Source: Deltaproteobacteria bacterium
GTDB lineage: Bacteria; Desulfobacterota; Desulfobacteria; Desulfobacterales; Desulfatirhabdiaceae
Assembly: GCA_026388755.1 (NCBI GenBank)
Contig: JAPLJE010000459.1
Coordinates: forward strand, 1-5,873
Length of the DNA stretch: 5,873 nt
Direction: 5' to 3'
The notes below the pieces were generated by a model. It searched no databases and had not been told where the DNA came from. It was given only the letters and a program-made list of their open reading frames with translations. How positions within the stretch are numbered: the stretch's first letter is position 1; each line of letters starts with the position of its first letter. This document shows positions 1-5,873 of the stretch, one piece after another. Position numbers and translations under genes: made by a program.

Positions 1-2
1 AC

Positions 3-1055
3 CAACTGATGCAAGTCTTTAGCAGCGGGTCAAAAACAATTGATGGGAAAAACCCGATCGACGCTAATTCCCTCTTTGAAATTGGCAGCACCACAAAATC
101 ATTTTCTGCAGCGATTGTTTTACAGCTCGTCAAAGAAGGAAAAATTAAGCTTGATGACACAATCGGCAAGTGGTTTGGCGATGAGTACCCATCCTGGAAA
201 GATAACACTGTTAATGATCTGCTTAATATGACTAGTACCACTTTTGATTATTTTGATAACGATGGCGGCATTTTTGAAAAAGCATATTGGCAAAATCCAA
301 CTCACATTTGGACCACTAAAGAATTAAACGATTTTTGTTATCAAGAAGGGCCAAGTTGCACTCGTGATAATCCCAAAATACACACTCCGTTTTGTGCCCA
401 AAAACCAGGACAAGGATGGTCTTACTCAAATACTAATTATATTTTGATAGAAAGAATTGTTGAAAAAGCCAGCGGCAAATCTTTCACTGAATTAATGCGA
501 CGACGGATTCTGGAACCATTGCAGCTAACCTCCGCAGTTTATGATCCAGAAAGAAATCCTGCCACGGTAAAAAACTTCACCAATGCATATCATTACGATC
601 CCATAACCAATAAAGCCGAGGACGTCAGTAATTTCAGCTTGTCTGCTGCTCGTGCTGCTGGAGCAATTATCGCCACTACTGAAGATTTGGCCAAATGGGC
701 GCGTGCTTTATTTTCCGGAAAAGTACTTGCACCGGCAGAATTTGAAAGGATGACCAAGGTAGTTTGCATGCAACCCGGAGAAGATTGCCAGGCAGGTGAA
801 ACAGCTCCAGCATTAAGCAAAGTGTCTGGATATAGCTGTGGTTTGATGCGTTTTCCAGGATTTGAGGTAAATGCACCAACCAGCAATTTCATTTGGGCGC
901 ACACGGGTGGTTCCGCAGGACATGGCTCAATTTTTGCTTATGACGTAAAAAATAACTTTGTTTTAGCCGCCATGCAAAACCTAATCGGCAGCGGAAATCT
1001 GGTATCGCTCGCCCGAGAAATTGATTTATCGATTTTTCCCGAAGAAAAAAGATAA
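3..1055 (+). CDS. Serine beta-lactamase-like hydrolase (beta-lactamase/PBP class C family), 5'-partial
   Basis: This protein belongs to the beta-lactamase-related serine hydrolases (class C beta-lactamase, DD-peptidase and esterase fold). Numbering residues from the ATG at position 9, the nucleophile motif is S27-T-T-K30 inside FEIGSTTKSFSAA. The second motif is Y139-S-N141 in WSYSNTNY, and the KTG-equivalent box is H298-T-G-G. The helix after the nucleophile, LQLVKEGKIKLDDTIGKW, is typical of the family. The catalytic Ser normally lies 60 or more residues from the start. Here it is only 27 residues after that ATG, and the frame stays open to the window edge, so the true start and probable signal peptide lie upstream. 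Six cysteines (110, 117, 129, 253, 260, 277) suggest disulfides and an extracytoplasmic site (inference). The substrate cannot be told: peptidase, esterase, amide hydrolase and beta-lactamase are all possible. The gene is AT-richer than the minus-strand genes and converges on comM, so it is probably a separately acquired unit. Confidence 0.88.
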   Translation, partial: QLMQVFSSGSKTIDGKNPIDANSLFEIGSTTKSFSAAIVLQLVKEGKIKLDDTIGKWFGDEYPSWKDNTVNDLLNMTSTTFDYFDNDGGIFEKAYWQNPTHIWTTKELNDFCYQEGPSCTRDNPKIHTPFCAQKPGQGWSYSNTNYILIERIVEKASGKSFTELMRRRILEPLQLTSAVYDPERNPATVKNFTNAYHYDPITNKAEDVSNFSLSAARAAGAIIATTEDLAKWARALFSGKVLAPAEFERMTKVVCMQPGEDCQAGETAPALSKVSGYSCGLMRFPGFEVNAPTSNFIWAHTGGSAGHGSIFAYDVKNNFVLAAMQNLIGSGNLVSLAREIDLSIFPEEKR

Positions 1056-1332
1056 GTAATGAAATTACAAAAAGGTGATGTGGTAGGGAATTTATGGACA
1101 CTTTCTTAAGAGTGGATTTATAATCCGCCAGGAGGTGTTCATTGAAAAAGGTTACACTCAACCATTGTTATCCTATTCGCAACACATGATGATTCGGAAG
1201 TGCTCAACAATACCTGCCGTATTCGAAAGTCGATCTCTTTCATTTTCGAAAAACACATCTGGTATTACAAATCCAGCATTTTGTCGCAGAAGAGAACACT
1301 TGTGAAATCAGATTTAGTCATTCTGGAATCAT
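1056..1332. other. Intergenic stretch without an intact gene, downstream of the hydrolase
   Basis: No open frame here looks like a protein. A weak 5-bp hairpin (GTAAT/ATTAC, 1056-1068) follows the hydrolase stop but has no T-run, so it is not a convincing terminator. A good Shine-Dalgarno-like AGGAGGT (1130-1136) sits five bases before a TTG codon at 1142, but the frame closes after 15 codons (TGA 1187-1189). This could be the remains of a gene start or chance. A 10-base palindrome TTTTCGAAAA lies at 1243-1252. The stretch is AT-rich and looks decayed. Confidence 0.5.
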
Positions 1333-1416
1333 CTATTTGCAATTGACTTTCCAATACTGAATATCCTCTGCCATTATCCCTTGAATATCCGGTGATCCGT
1401 CCAAATCAGCAATTGA
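1333..1416 (-). pseudogene. Degenerate duplicate of the comM 3' end (Mg_chelatase C-terminal fragment)
   Basis: Read on the minus strand, this stretch encodes IADLDGSPDIQ, then a diverged AEDIQYWKVNCK and a TAG stop at 1335-1333. The intact comM ends with [11 protein letters not shown]...[12 protein letters not shown]. Codon-by-codon hand alignment to 1765-1845 gives about 56 of 75 identical bases, with one codon missing after position 1374. Similarity weakens on the upstream side, where FMMS-S may correspond to LKISRT. It is lost beyond about 1440, so only some 27 to 35 codons of a comM-like gene remain. No start, ATPase domain or ribosome site is present, so it cannot be a working ComM. It is either the tail of a second, mostly deleted comM paralogue or an original gene end displaced by an insertion. 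The homology is clear; its origin is inference. Confidence 0.72.
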
Positions 1417-1423
1417 CGACATC

Positions 1424-1613
1424 ATGAAAATGGTTGAAGCCACCAAAGAGCTTGACAAAAATCAGAATCAATTTTGAAGTCGTTGATTGATAATTACTGG
1501 TGTTTCACCTCTGGAAAAGCACATTAAATCCCTGTGTAGATGCTTTTGAACAGCGGGAAATATCAGTCGGCATTGTTGGTTCTGTGCGGATTCATGGCGT
1601 CACATATAACTAA
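1424..1613 (+). pseudogene. Possible decayed coding sequence, unknown family
   Basis: The plus strand reads in one frame from ATG 1424 as MKMVEATKELDKNQNQF and hits TGA at 1475. It meets a second TGA at 1484, then continues in the same frame as LIITGVSPLEKHIKSL (1487-1534). The next protein-like segment, VDAFEQREISVGIVG and about ten more residues to TAA at 1611, begins at 1536 in another frame. Two in-frame stops and one frameshift would turn one continuous protein segment into this pattern. I do not recognise the family. Amino-acid composition and the lack of low complexity make it look like real but broken coding DNA. No ribosome site is visible before 1424. Chance reading of non-coding DNA is the alternative, so confidence is low. 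Confidence 0.33.
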
Positions 1614-1622
1614 CTGAAAAAT

Positions 1623-1679
1623 TTGCATATTTCTGTAAACAGTTGCATATTCATTCACATGGTACAGAGTGTGCATATT
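1623..1679. repeat. Three direct copies of TGCATATT
   Basis: TTGCATATT occurs at 1623-1631 and 1643-1651, and GTGCATATT at 1671-1679. The shared core is TGCATATT, with start-to-start spacings of 20 and 28 bases. The 20-base step is close to two helical turns, which would put two sites on the same DNA face. They lie in AT-rich non-coding DNA about 70 to 130 bases beyond the comM stop. They could be regulator-binding sites left from a lost promoter, element-end repeats, or coincidence in AT-rich sequence. Confidence 0.5.
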
Positions 1680-1749
1680 AAAATATAAGTTGATAGCGGA
1701 AATCGCGGCGGTGTTAGAGAATAAGTCGGGTTTCCTCTCTCTTGGTGGG
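1680..1749. other. Short spacer after the comM stop; no terminator seen
   Basis: The bases directly after the comM stop, read on the minus strand, form no stable GC-rich hairpin with a T-run. Termination of the minus-strand operon is therefore either Rho-dependent or lies further into the 1056-1680 region. Confidence 0.4.
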
Positions 1750-3285
1750 TCAAGCCATCATTATGCTGCGATCGAGTGTCCGATATTGAATGGCCTCTGC
1801 CACATGATCCACCTGTATATCCAGCGACCCGTCCAAATCCGCAATGGTCCGGGATATTTTTAAGATTCGGTTGAATGCCCGGGCCGACAACCCAAATCGG
1901 TTGATAGCCGATTCCATCAGGTTGAGCGAGGCGGCATCCAGTTTACAGTTATTTTTGATATGACGACTGTTCATCTGGGCGTTGCAATATGTCTTGGTTT
2001 GTCGAAACCGTTCAGATTGTATTGCTCTGGCTGCATTCACCCGTTCACGGATTGCCGCTGACGGTTCACTAATGGAATATCCTGTCAAATCGCGGTAGGG
2101 AACCGCTGGCACTTCTATATGAATATCGATGCGATCCAATAAAGGGCCGGATATTTTTGACCGGTATTTGAGAATCTGCTGTTTTGAACACAGGCATTCA
2201 TGATTTGGCTGCCCGCTTTTCCCACAAGGACAGGGATTCATGGCGGCAACCAGCATGAAGCTGGAGGGATAGGTGATGGTGGTGGCGGCTCTTGAAATGG
2301 TTACCTTGTGATCTTCCAGCGGCTGGCGGAGAACTTCCAGGACGTGTTTTTTAAATTCGGAGAGCTCATCCAGGAACAAGACCCCGTTATGCGCCAGGCT
2401 GACCTCGCCGGGCCTGGGAAAATGTCCGCCGCCGATCAGGCCGGCATCGGATATAGTATGGTGCGGAGACCGGAACGGTCTGCGTGTGATCATGGCCTGA
2501 TCTTTATCCAGCATGCCGGACACGCTGAAAATCTTGGTGGTTTCGATGGACTCATCAAAGCTGATGGGCGGAAGAATCGAGGGGATCCGTTTGGCCAGCA
2601 TGGTTTTGCCGGAACCTGGTGGACCGATCATGATCAGGTTGTGTCCTCCGGCAGCCGCCACTTCCATGGCGCGCTTGGCCAGCTCCTGCCCCATAACCTC
2701 CGCATAATCTGAATCGGTTTCGCCCTTTCCTTCAAACATGCGCGAGATATCAGTTTTTTCCGGCTCAATCCGCGTATAGCCCCTGAAAAAATCGATGACC
2801 TGGGACAGTGTGGTTACCGGAAGGGCCACGATGTTCTGAACCACAGCAGCTTCCAGACGGTTGTCGTAGGGAACGATGATGGCCGAATATCCGGCTTGCT
2901 TTGCCGCAATAGCCATGGGAAGCGAGCCGTTCACCGGCTTGATTCGGCCGTCCAGGGACAACTCCCCCAGAATCAGGCAGTCGGAGACCGCTTCGGCCGG
3001 AATCAGACGGGTCGCGGCCAGAATGCCGATGGCAATGGGAAGGTCAAAGCCGGTTCCTTCCTTCTTGATGCTGGCCGGCGCCAGGTTTACCGTAATCCGG
3101 TCGTCCGGAAACGTGTAGCCGGAATTATGAATGGCGGCTCGGACCCGCTCCTTACTCTCCTTCACCGATATTTCCGGAAGTCCGACGATGGTAAAGCTGG
3201 GGAGCCCATAGGCGATATCCACCTCAACCTCAACCAGGTAAGCTTCCACTCCGATTACGGCGCTGCTTAATATTTTTGCAAGCAT
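1750..3285 (-). CDS. comM: ComM/YifB family Mg-chelatase-like AAA+ ATPase
   Basis: This is a full-length (511 aa) YifB/ComM protein. In species studied, ComM is a hexameric helicase that promotes branch migration during natural transformation, acting in the cytoplasm on recombination intermediates. The N-terminal ChlI-like domain (about residues 1-165) holds [19 protein letters not shown] and [15 protein letters not shown]. The AAA+ core has Walker A G221-PPGSGK-T228, [15 protein letters not shown] (273-287), Walker B VLFLDE (302-307), sensor-type AAMNPCPCG (347-355) and the LLDRID arginine-finger region (382-387). Cysteines 352, 354, 364 and 366 form a probable metal site. The C-terminal helical domain runs from about 410 to 505 and includes [15 protein letters not shown]. 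The start at 3285 is supported by AAGGGGG just upstream and by the normal N-terminus. It is the last gene of the minus-strand cluster, 27 bases after the sulfotransferase stop. A degenerate copy of its tail lies about 430 bases downstream. Confidence 0.97.
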   Translation of the reverse strand: MLAKILSSAVIGVEAYLVEVEVDIAYGLPSFTIVGLPEISVKESKERVRAAIHNSGYTFPDDRITVNLAPASIKKEGTGFDLPIAIGILAATRLIPAEAVSDCLILGELSLDGRIKPVNGSLPMAIAAKQAGYSAIIVPYDNRLEAAVVQNIVALPVTTLSQVIDFFRGYTRIEPEKTDISRMFEGKGETDSDYAEVMGQELAKRAMEVAAAGGHNLIMIGPPGSGKTMLAKRIPSILPPISFDESIETTKIFSVSGMLDKDQAMITRRPFRSPHHTISDAGLIGGGHFPRPGEVSLAHNGVLFLDELSEFKKHVLEVLRQPLEDHKVTISRAATTITYPSSFMLVAAMNPCPCGKSGQPNHECLCSKQQILKYRSKISGPLLDRIDIHIEVPAVPYRDLTGYSISEPSAAIRERVNAARAIQSERFRQTKTYCNAQMNSRHIKNNCKLDAASLNLMESAINRFGLSARAFNRILKISRTIADLDGSLDIQVDHVAEAIQYRTLDRSIMMA

Positions 3286-3289
3286 TCCG

Positions 3290-3296
3290 CCCCCTT
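3290..3296 (-). promoter_or_regulatory. Ribosome binding site of comM
   Basis: The minus strand reads AAGGGGG four bases before the comM ATG. This is a purine-rich Shine-Dalgarno-like stretch inside the 27-base spacer after the sulfotransferase gene. It supports the start at 3285. Confidence 0.55.
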
Positions 3297-3312
3297 GGAA
3301 ATGTCTATCGGC

Positions 3313-4479
3313 CTATGGAAACCGGCTGGTGATTTCCCTGTCAAAAGCGAACTTTTCAAAGATGTCCTGATATTCGACCAGAATCTTCTCCCGTTCCAGC
3401 CCGGCTTTTTCCGGAGAATATTCGTGTTGGCTTTGATAACCGGATGTGTTCTGCTGATTTTTTATCAGCTCGTCCTTAAAGGGTTTTGAAATGGTAAATC
3501 CAAAGCGCTTATAAAGGCTTTGTAGAGTTTTATCCGGATACTTGACCAGAACTGGATATGGAACAATCGCCTGCCGGGAATCCGGCCATTTTGGAAGTTG
3601 GGATAACGGATATCTGTAATAATCCCTGGCCATATCCATCACGTAATCCCTGACCGAATGGGGGGAGGTTGGAGAATAAAAGTTTTCGATCCAGAAAAAC
3701 CGGTGGCTGATTTCAGAGGGGATGGACTCCAGGGGATTTCTGACCATGCAGACAACATGCGCATCCGGAAATGTGTCCTGCAGGGATTGAACCCGGGTGC
3801 TGAAAGCCGGATTTTTTGAAAGAAACTTTTTTCCGCCTTTTCCAAAAACAAACAGATGACGCTGGACGCAGCGTTTGTAAAAATCCATAATCCGGCGCCT
3901 GTCTGTTGCAGACAGTTCCAAGTCGAAACGGGCAAGTGGCCTCAGTTCTTCATAGAATGGGAACATGAAAATCAAAAAAAAAGATGAAAAAATGTGCATC
4001 AGGATGCCGTCATCTTCTTCAGGTTCAAAAAAGCCTATCGGATGATAGGATTTTTTGAATTTTGCCTGTTCCCATTTGCGAATCCCGGAGGAAACAGGGT
4101 TTCCCAGTCTGCGGTCGAGTCGACCCAATGCCTTGAAAATTATTTTCTGGGTAATTGAAGGCGCAAACACAATTTCCCAGAACCGAATCGTCGTGAACTG
4201 TTCATCCTTTGCCATAAGCCGATGAATATAAGTGGTCCCGCTCCGGGGGAAGCCGACGATAAACACAGGATCTTCGATCGTTGTATCGTGATACCCCGGA
4301 AAAATGATTTCATCCAGAAGCAGACAGAACCCGTTGATCGTTTGATTCACAACATAAAACGGAAAATGAATCATCATGGCCGTAAGCCGTCTGCGGGTCA
4401 GCCTCGCATCGGTCTGACTGCCTGCAAAAAGCGATTTTCGAACCAGTCTGAAAGCCAGCTTGAAGTCAAAAGACATCAT
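3313..4479 (-). CDS. PAPS-dependent sulfotransferase family protein
   Basis: Sulfotransferases of this family move a sulfuryl group from PAPS to a hydroxyl or amine on a carbohydrate, lipid, peptide or small molecule. The 388-residue protein has the 5'-phosphosulfate loop G76-FPRSGTT-Y84 in PVFIVGFPRSGTTYIHRLM. It also has HPIGFFEPEEDD (146-157), a position rich in acidic residues in this subgroup. FLSKNPAFSTRVQSL (219-233) and the 3'-phosphate-binding segment VVCMVRNPLESIPS (242-255), with R247 and S252, follow. The pattern resembles the Sulfotransfer_3 type of bacterial proteins. There is no signal peptide; residues 35-56 are hydrophobic but interrupted. Two ATGs are adjacent (4479 and 4476); AAAGGA at 4488-4483 is three bases before the first and six before the second, so the second may be the real start. 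The gene begins 15 bases after the deacetylase stop and ends 27 bases before comM, so it is probably co-transcribed with both. The acceptor is unknown; an envelope glycan or lipid is a guess from the neighbours. Confidence 0.88.
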   Translation of the reverse strand: MMSFDFKLAFRLVRKSLFAGSQTDARLTRRRLTAMMIHFPFYVVNQTINGFCLLLDEIIFPGYHDTTIEDPVFIVGFPRSGTTYIHRLMAKDEQFTTIRFWEIVFAPSITQKIIFKALGRLDRRLGNPVSSGIRKWEQAKFKKSYHPIGFFEPEEDDGILMHIFSSFFLIFMFPFYEELRPLARFDLELSATDRRRIMDFYKRCVQRHLFVFGKGGKKFLSKNPAFSTRVQSLQDTFPDAHVVCMVRNPLESIPSEISHRFFWIENFYSPTSPHSVRDYVMDMARDYYRYPLSQLPKWPDSRQAIVPYPVLVKYPDKTLQSLYKRFGFTISKPFKDELIKNQQNTSGYQSQHEYSPEKAGLEREKILVEYQDIFEKFAFDREITSRFP

Positions 4480-4482
4480 GAA

Positions 4483-4488
4483 TCCTTT
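4483..4488 (-). promoter_or_regulatory. Ribosome binding site of the sulfotransferase gene
   Basis: AAAGGA on the minus strand lies in the 15-base gap after the deacetylase stop codon. Its spacing is three bases to the first ATG and six to the second, which favours the second ATG (4476) as the main start. Confidence 0.5.
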
Positions 4489-4494
4489 CGTTGA

Positions 4495-5505
4495 TCAGCC
4501 CGCCGGGTGAACCATGGATGAGGCCGGGACAATGGTTACCTTTTTTTGAATTTCTGGAAGTTCTTCCTGAAGAATCTGAAAGGTCAGCGCATGGGGATGT
4601 CCGATGGCCAAGGCCTGACCATTTATCAATGCTTTCTGTAAGAGCAGGCGAAACTGTTTTCGAATCGCCTCTGGATCCTGTACATTATCCAGAAACACAT
4701 CGCGTTCCGCATAGGGTACCTGGAAGAGCCTGGCGGATGACCGCGCCTGGCTTTCAGCAGTGGTTCGGCTGTCGATAAAGAAAAGATCTCTCTTTTTGAT
4801 ACTGGAGAGTATCTGATTCATCTGATCTGATGAGGCCGTCAATTTTGACCCCATGTGATTGTTGACCCCTTTAATGTAGGGGACGGCATCCAGATCGTCA
4901 TTCAACTGACGGATCAGCGCATCGGGCAACATCGTGGTCATCAATGCTCCGGGGCCGGGATTGACAGCCGGATATTCCAGGGGCTCCATCGGAAGATGGA
5001 GCATCAAATCCAGTCCTTTTTCTCTGGCCATCTTGATGATTTGTCGTTGATACGGACTATGGGGAAGGATGGACAAGGTAATTGCCGCATTCAGACCGAT
5101 GAATTTTTCGGCAATTTTGGAATCATATCCGATATCATCGATGATGATGGCAATTGAAGGCAACTTCCCCTTCTGCGGCGGATGGGGTTTGGTCAGGACT
5201 TCCCGGACAGGTGGAATTGCTGGCTCGGTTTTGGGATATATCTCGAAATCTGGCGGCTTTATCTCTGCCGGCGGATGGACCGGATGTCTTTGTACTTCAG
5301 GAATTGCTGCTATCGGACCCATGACCTGACCGTGTTTGTTTTTTTTCAGGGCCTGGTTCACCAGAACCCCCAGAACCAGCACCAGGATAATTAAAACAAC
5401 AAGTCCCGTGATTCCTCGCTTCAAGTGAGAAAACATTCCCGGTTTTTTTCGGGATTTCCTTGTTGAAGACGCTTTTGTTTTTCGTGCGCGGAGAGGAGCG
5501 GCCAT
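4495..5505 (-). CDS. Divergent polysaccharide deacetylase family protein (YibQ type), membrane-anchored
   Basis: This is a YibQ-like protein of the divergent polysaccharide deacetylase family (Polysacc_deac_2), with a NodB-like barrel thought to act on envelope glycans in the periplasm. Residues 1-30 are strongly basic, and 31-51 (GITGLVVLIILVLVLGVLVN...) form one membrane helix, so the rest should face the periplasm. A proline-rich linker (about 61-115) follows. The catalytic domain (116-330) has the metal-binding D123-D124 in IIIDDIGY, HLPMEP with H170, GVNNHMGSKLTA with N215 and H217, FFIDSRTTA with D245, and AIGHPHALT with H303 and H305. All expected motif positions are filled, so it should be active. 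Length (336 aa) is normal for the family. The start at 5505 gives a sensible positive-inside anchor, although the ribosome site is weak; M24 is an alternative. It follows the S41 protease gene, a common pairing in Desulfobacterota and other Proteobacteria, and is 15 bases ahead of the sulfotransferase gene. Confidence 0.92.
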   Translation of the reverse strand: MAAPLRARKTKASSTRKSRKKPGMFSHLKRGITGLVVLIILVLVLGVLVNQALKKNKHGQVMGPIAAIPEVQRHPVHPPAEIKPPDFEIYPKTEPAIPPVREVLTKPHPPQKGKLPSIAIIIDDIGYDSKIAEKFIGLNAAITLSILPHSPYQRQIIKMAREKGLDLMLHLPMEPLEYPAVNPGPGALMTTMLPDALIRQLNDDLDAVPYIKGVNNHMGSKLTASSDQMNQILSSIKKRDLFFIDSRTTAESQARSSARLFQVPYAERDVFLDNVQDPEAIRKQFRLLLQKALINGQALAIGHPHALTFQILQEELPEIQKKVTIVPASSMVHPAG

Positions 5506-5528
5506 GAAAAGATCCAGTTGGGGAAGAA

Positions 5529-5577
5529 CAAATCCGTACTGCGGGAGAAAGTCTTATTACCTAGCAGTACGGATTTG
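5529..5577. repeat. Perfect 14-bp inverted repeat with 21-base loop (possible terminator or attenuator)
   Basis: CAAATCCGTACTGC (5529-5542) is the exact reverse complement of GCAGTACGGATTTG (5564-5577), separated by 21 bases. It occupies the gap between the S41 protease stop and the deacetylase start. On the minus strand the stem ends in TTTG and is followed by TTCTTCCCC, a T-rich but imperfect tail. It could act as a partial terminator, or as an RNA-stabilising hairpin setting relative levels of the two genes. A dispersed palindromic repeat is another option; no second copy occurs in this window. Confidence 0.75.
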
Positions 5578-5592
5578 ATGTTATGCAGAGAG

Positions 5593-5873
5593 TTATTTTT
5601 GCTGTAGCCCTTTAAAAATATCGTAGCTGATCAATGTTTCCAGGGCCCGCTTTACCTGGGTATCCATTTCCAGCCTTTCCGGGTTCACGAATCCGTCAAC
5701 GCTTTCTTCCTCGGGCCCTGTCTGTGAGGGCGCCGGATTCTTGTCCAGGTTTTTGTCTGGGTTCTTATCCGGTGACAGCTTGGGTTCCTTTGTCTTTTTT
5801 TGCCCCTTGCCCGGTTCTGCTTCCAGATGGTTTTCCAGATCTTTTTCCTTTGGCATTACCAGGGGTTCGCGTC
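5593..5873 (-). CDS. C-terminal tail of an S41 carboxyl-terminal processing protease, 5'-partial
   Basis: This looks like an 87-residue hypothetical protein starting at the ATG ending at 5856. However, the frame stays open to the window edge (upstream residues REPLV), and no Shine-Dalgarno precedes that ATG. The motif KEKDLENHL, then a lysine, proline and glutamate-rich linker and a final TQVKRALETLISYDIF, match how deltaproteobacterial CtpA-type proteases usually end after the PDZ and S41 catalytic domains. The call therefore rests on the tail pattern plus the following YibQ-type gene, a frequent neighbour. The catalytic Ser/Lys region would lie outside the window, so activity cannot be judged. 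The linker contains a short repeat, DKNPDKNLDKNP. CtpA-type proteases process or degrade envelope proteins in the periplasm, including cell-wall hydrolases. A free-standing small protein is the less likely alternative. Confidence 0.7.
   Translation of the reverse strand, partial: REPLVMPKEKDLENHLEAEPGKGQKKTKEPKLSPDKNPDKNLDKNPAPSQTGPEEESVDGFVNPERLEMDTQVKRALETLISYDIFKGLQQK

Noticed and set aside
1056..1068. Small hairpin GTAAT-GAA-ATTAC after the hydrolase stop as an intrinsic terminator
   Set aside because: The stem is short and AT-rich and is followed by A's rather than T's on the coding strand.
1112..1128. tRNA-anticodon-arm-like hairpin GTGGA-TTTATAA-TCCGC (5-bp stem, 7-base loop)
   Set aside because: No acceptor stem, D-arm or GGTTCRANYCC T-loop can be placed around it, so it is not a tRNA gene.
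889..1161. Minus-strand open frame overlapping the end of the hydrolase gene
   Set aside because: It starts at TTG without a ribosome site, overlaps a real gene antisense, and its translation changes character inside the hydrolase; no family recognised.
1056..1749. CRISPR array or intact insertion sequence in the gene-free interval
   Set aside because: The TGCATATT copies are too short and irregularly spaced for CRISPR, and no transposase frame or matching terminal inverted repeats were seen.
2308..2712. Long plus-strand open frame opposite comM
   Set aside because: It is antisense to the conserved AAA+ core of comM and its translation resembles no protein family; a by-product of comM codon use.
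2896..3270. Plus-strand open frame opposite the N-terminal part of comM
   Set aside because: It is antisense to a well-conserved domain, with no ribosome site and no recognisable motif.
4222..4494. Plus-strand open frame opposite the start of the sulfotransferase gene
   Set aside because: It overlaps the PAPS-binding loop region antisense; no independent evidence for coding.

Overview
The window looks like chromosomal DNA of a Gram-negative bacterium. The best guess is a Desulfobacterota (former Deltaproteobacteria) genome of moderate G+C. That placement rests on the gene order S41 carboxyl-terminal protease, then YibQ-type divergent polysaccharide deacetylase, and on the style of the proteins. 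No rRNA or other marker gene is present to confirm it.

Right part (about 1750-5873, minus strand). Four genes run in the same direction with short gaps, in transcription order: (1) the C-terminal tail of an S41 carboxyl-terminal processing protease, cut by the window edge; (2) a membrane-anchored divergent polysaccharide deacetylase; (3) a PAPS-type sulfotransferase; (4) a full-length ComM/YifB AAA+ ATPase. The gaps are about 87, 15 and 27 bases, which fits an operon. The 87-base gap after the protease holds a perfect 14-bp inverted repeat. The first two genes are envelope functions (protein processing and peptidoglycan or polysaccharide turnover). The sulfotransferase may act on an envelope or small-molecule acceptor. 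ComM is a DNA helicase for natural transformation and is probably a functionally unrelated passenger.

Left part (1-1055, plus strand). This is a serine beta-lactamase/penicillin-binding-protein-like hydrolase whose N-terminus lies before the window. It is visibly AT-richer than the minus-strand genes and converges on comM.

Between them (1056-1749). Nearly 700 bases lack an intact gene but are not featureless. The most notable item is a degenerate second copy of the 3' end of comM (minus strand, 1333 to about 1416), recognised by hand alignment to the real comM tail at 1765-1845. Next to it is a stretch that reads like decayed plus-strand coding sequence (1424-1613). Three copies of TGCATATT follow, just before the comM stop. 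Together these suggest a scar of rearrangement or of a lost insertion at the comM 3' end. I found no intact new system in the window; this scar is the least explained part.
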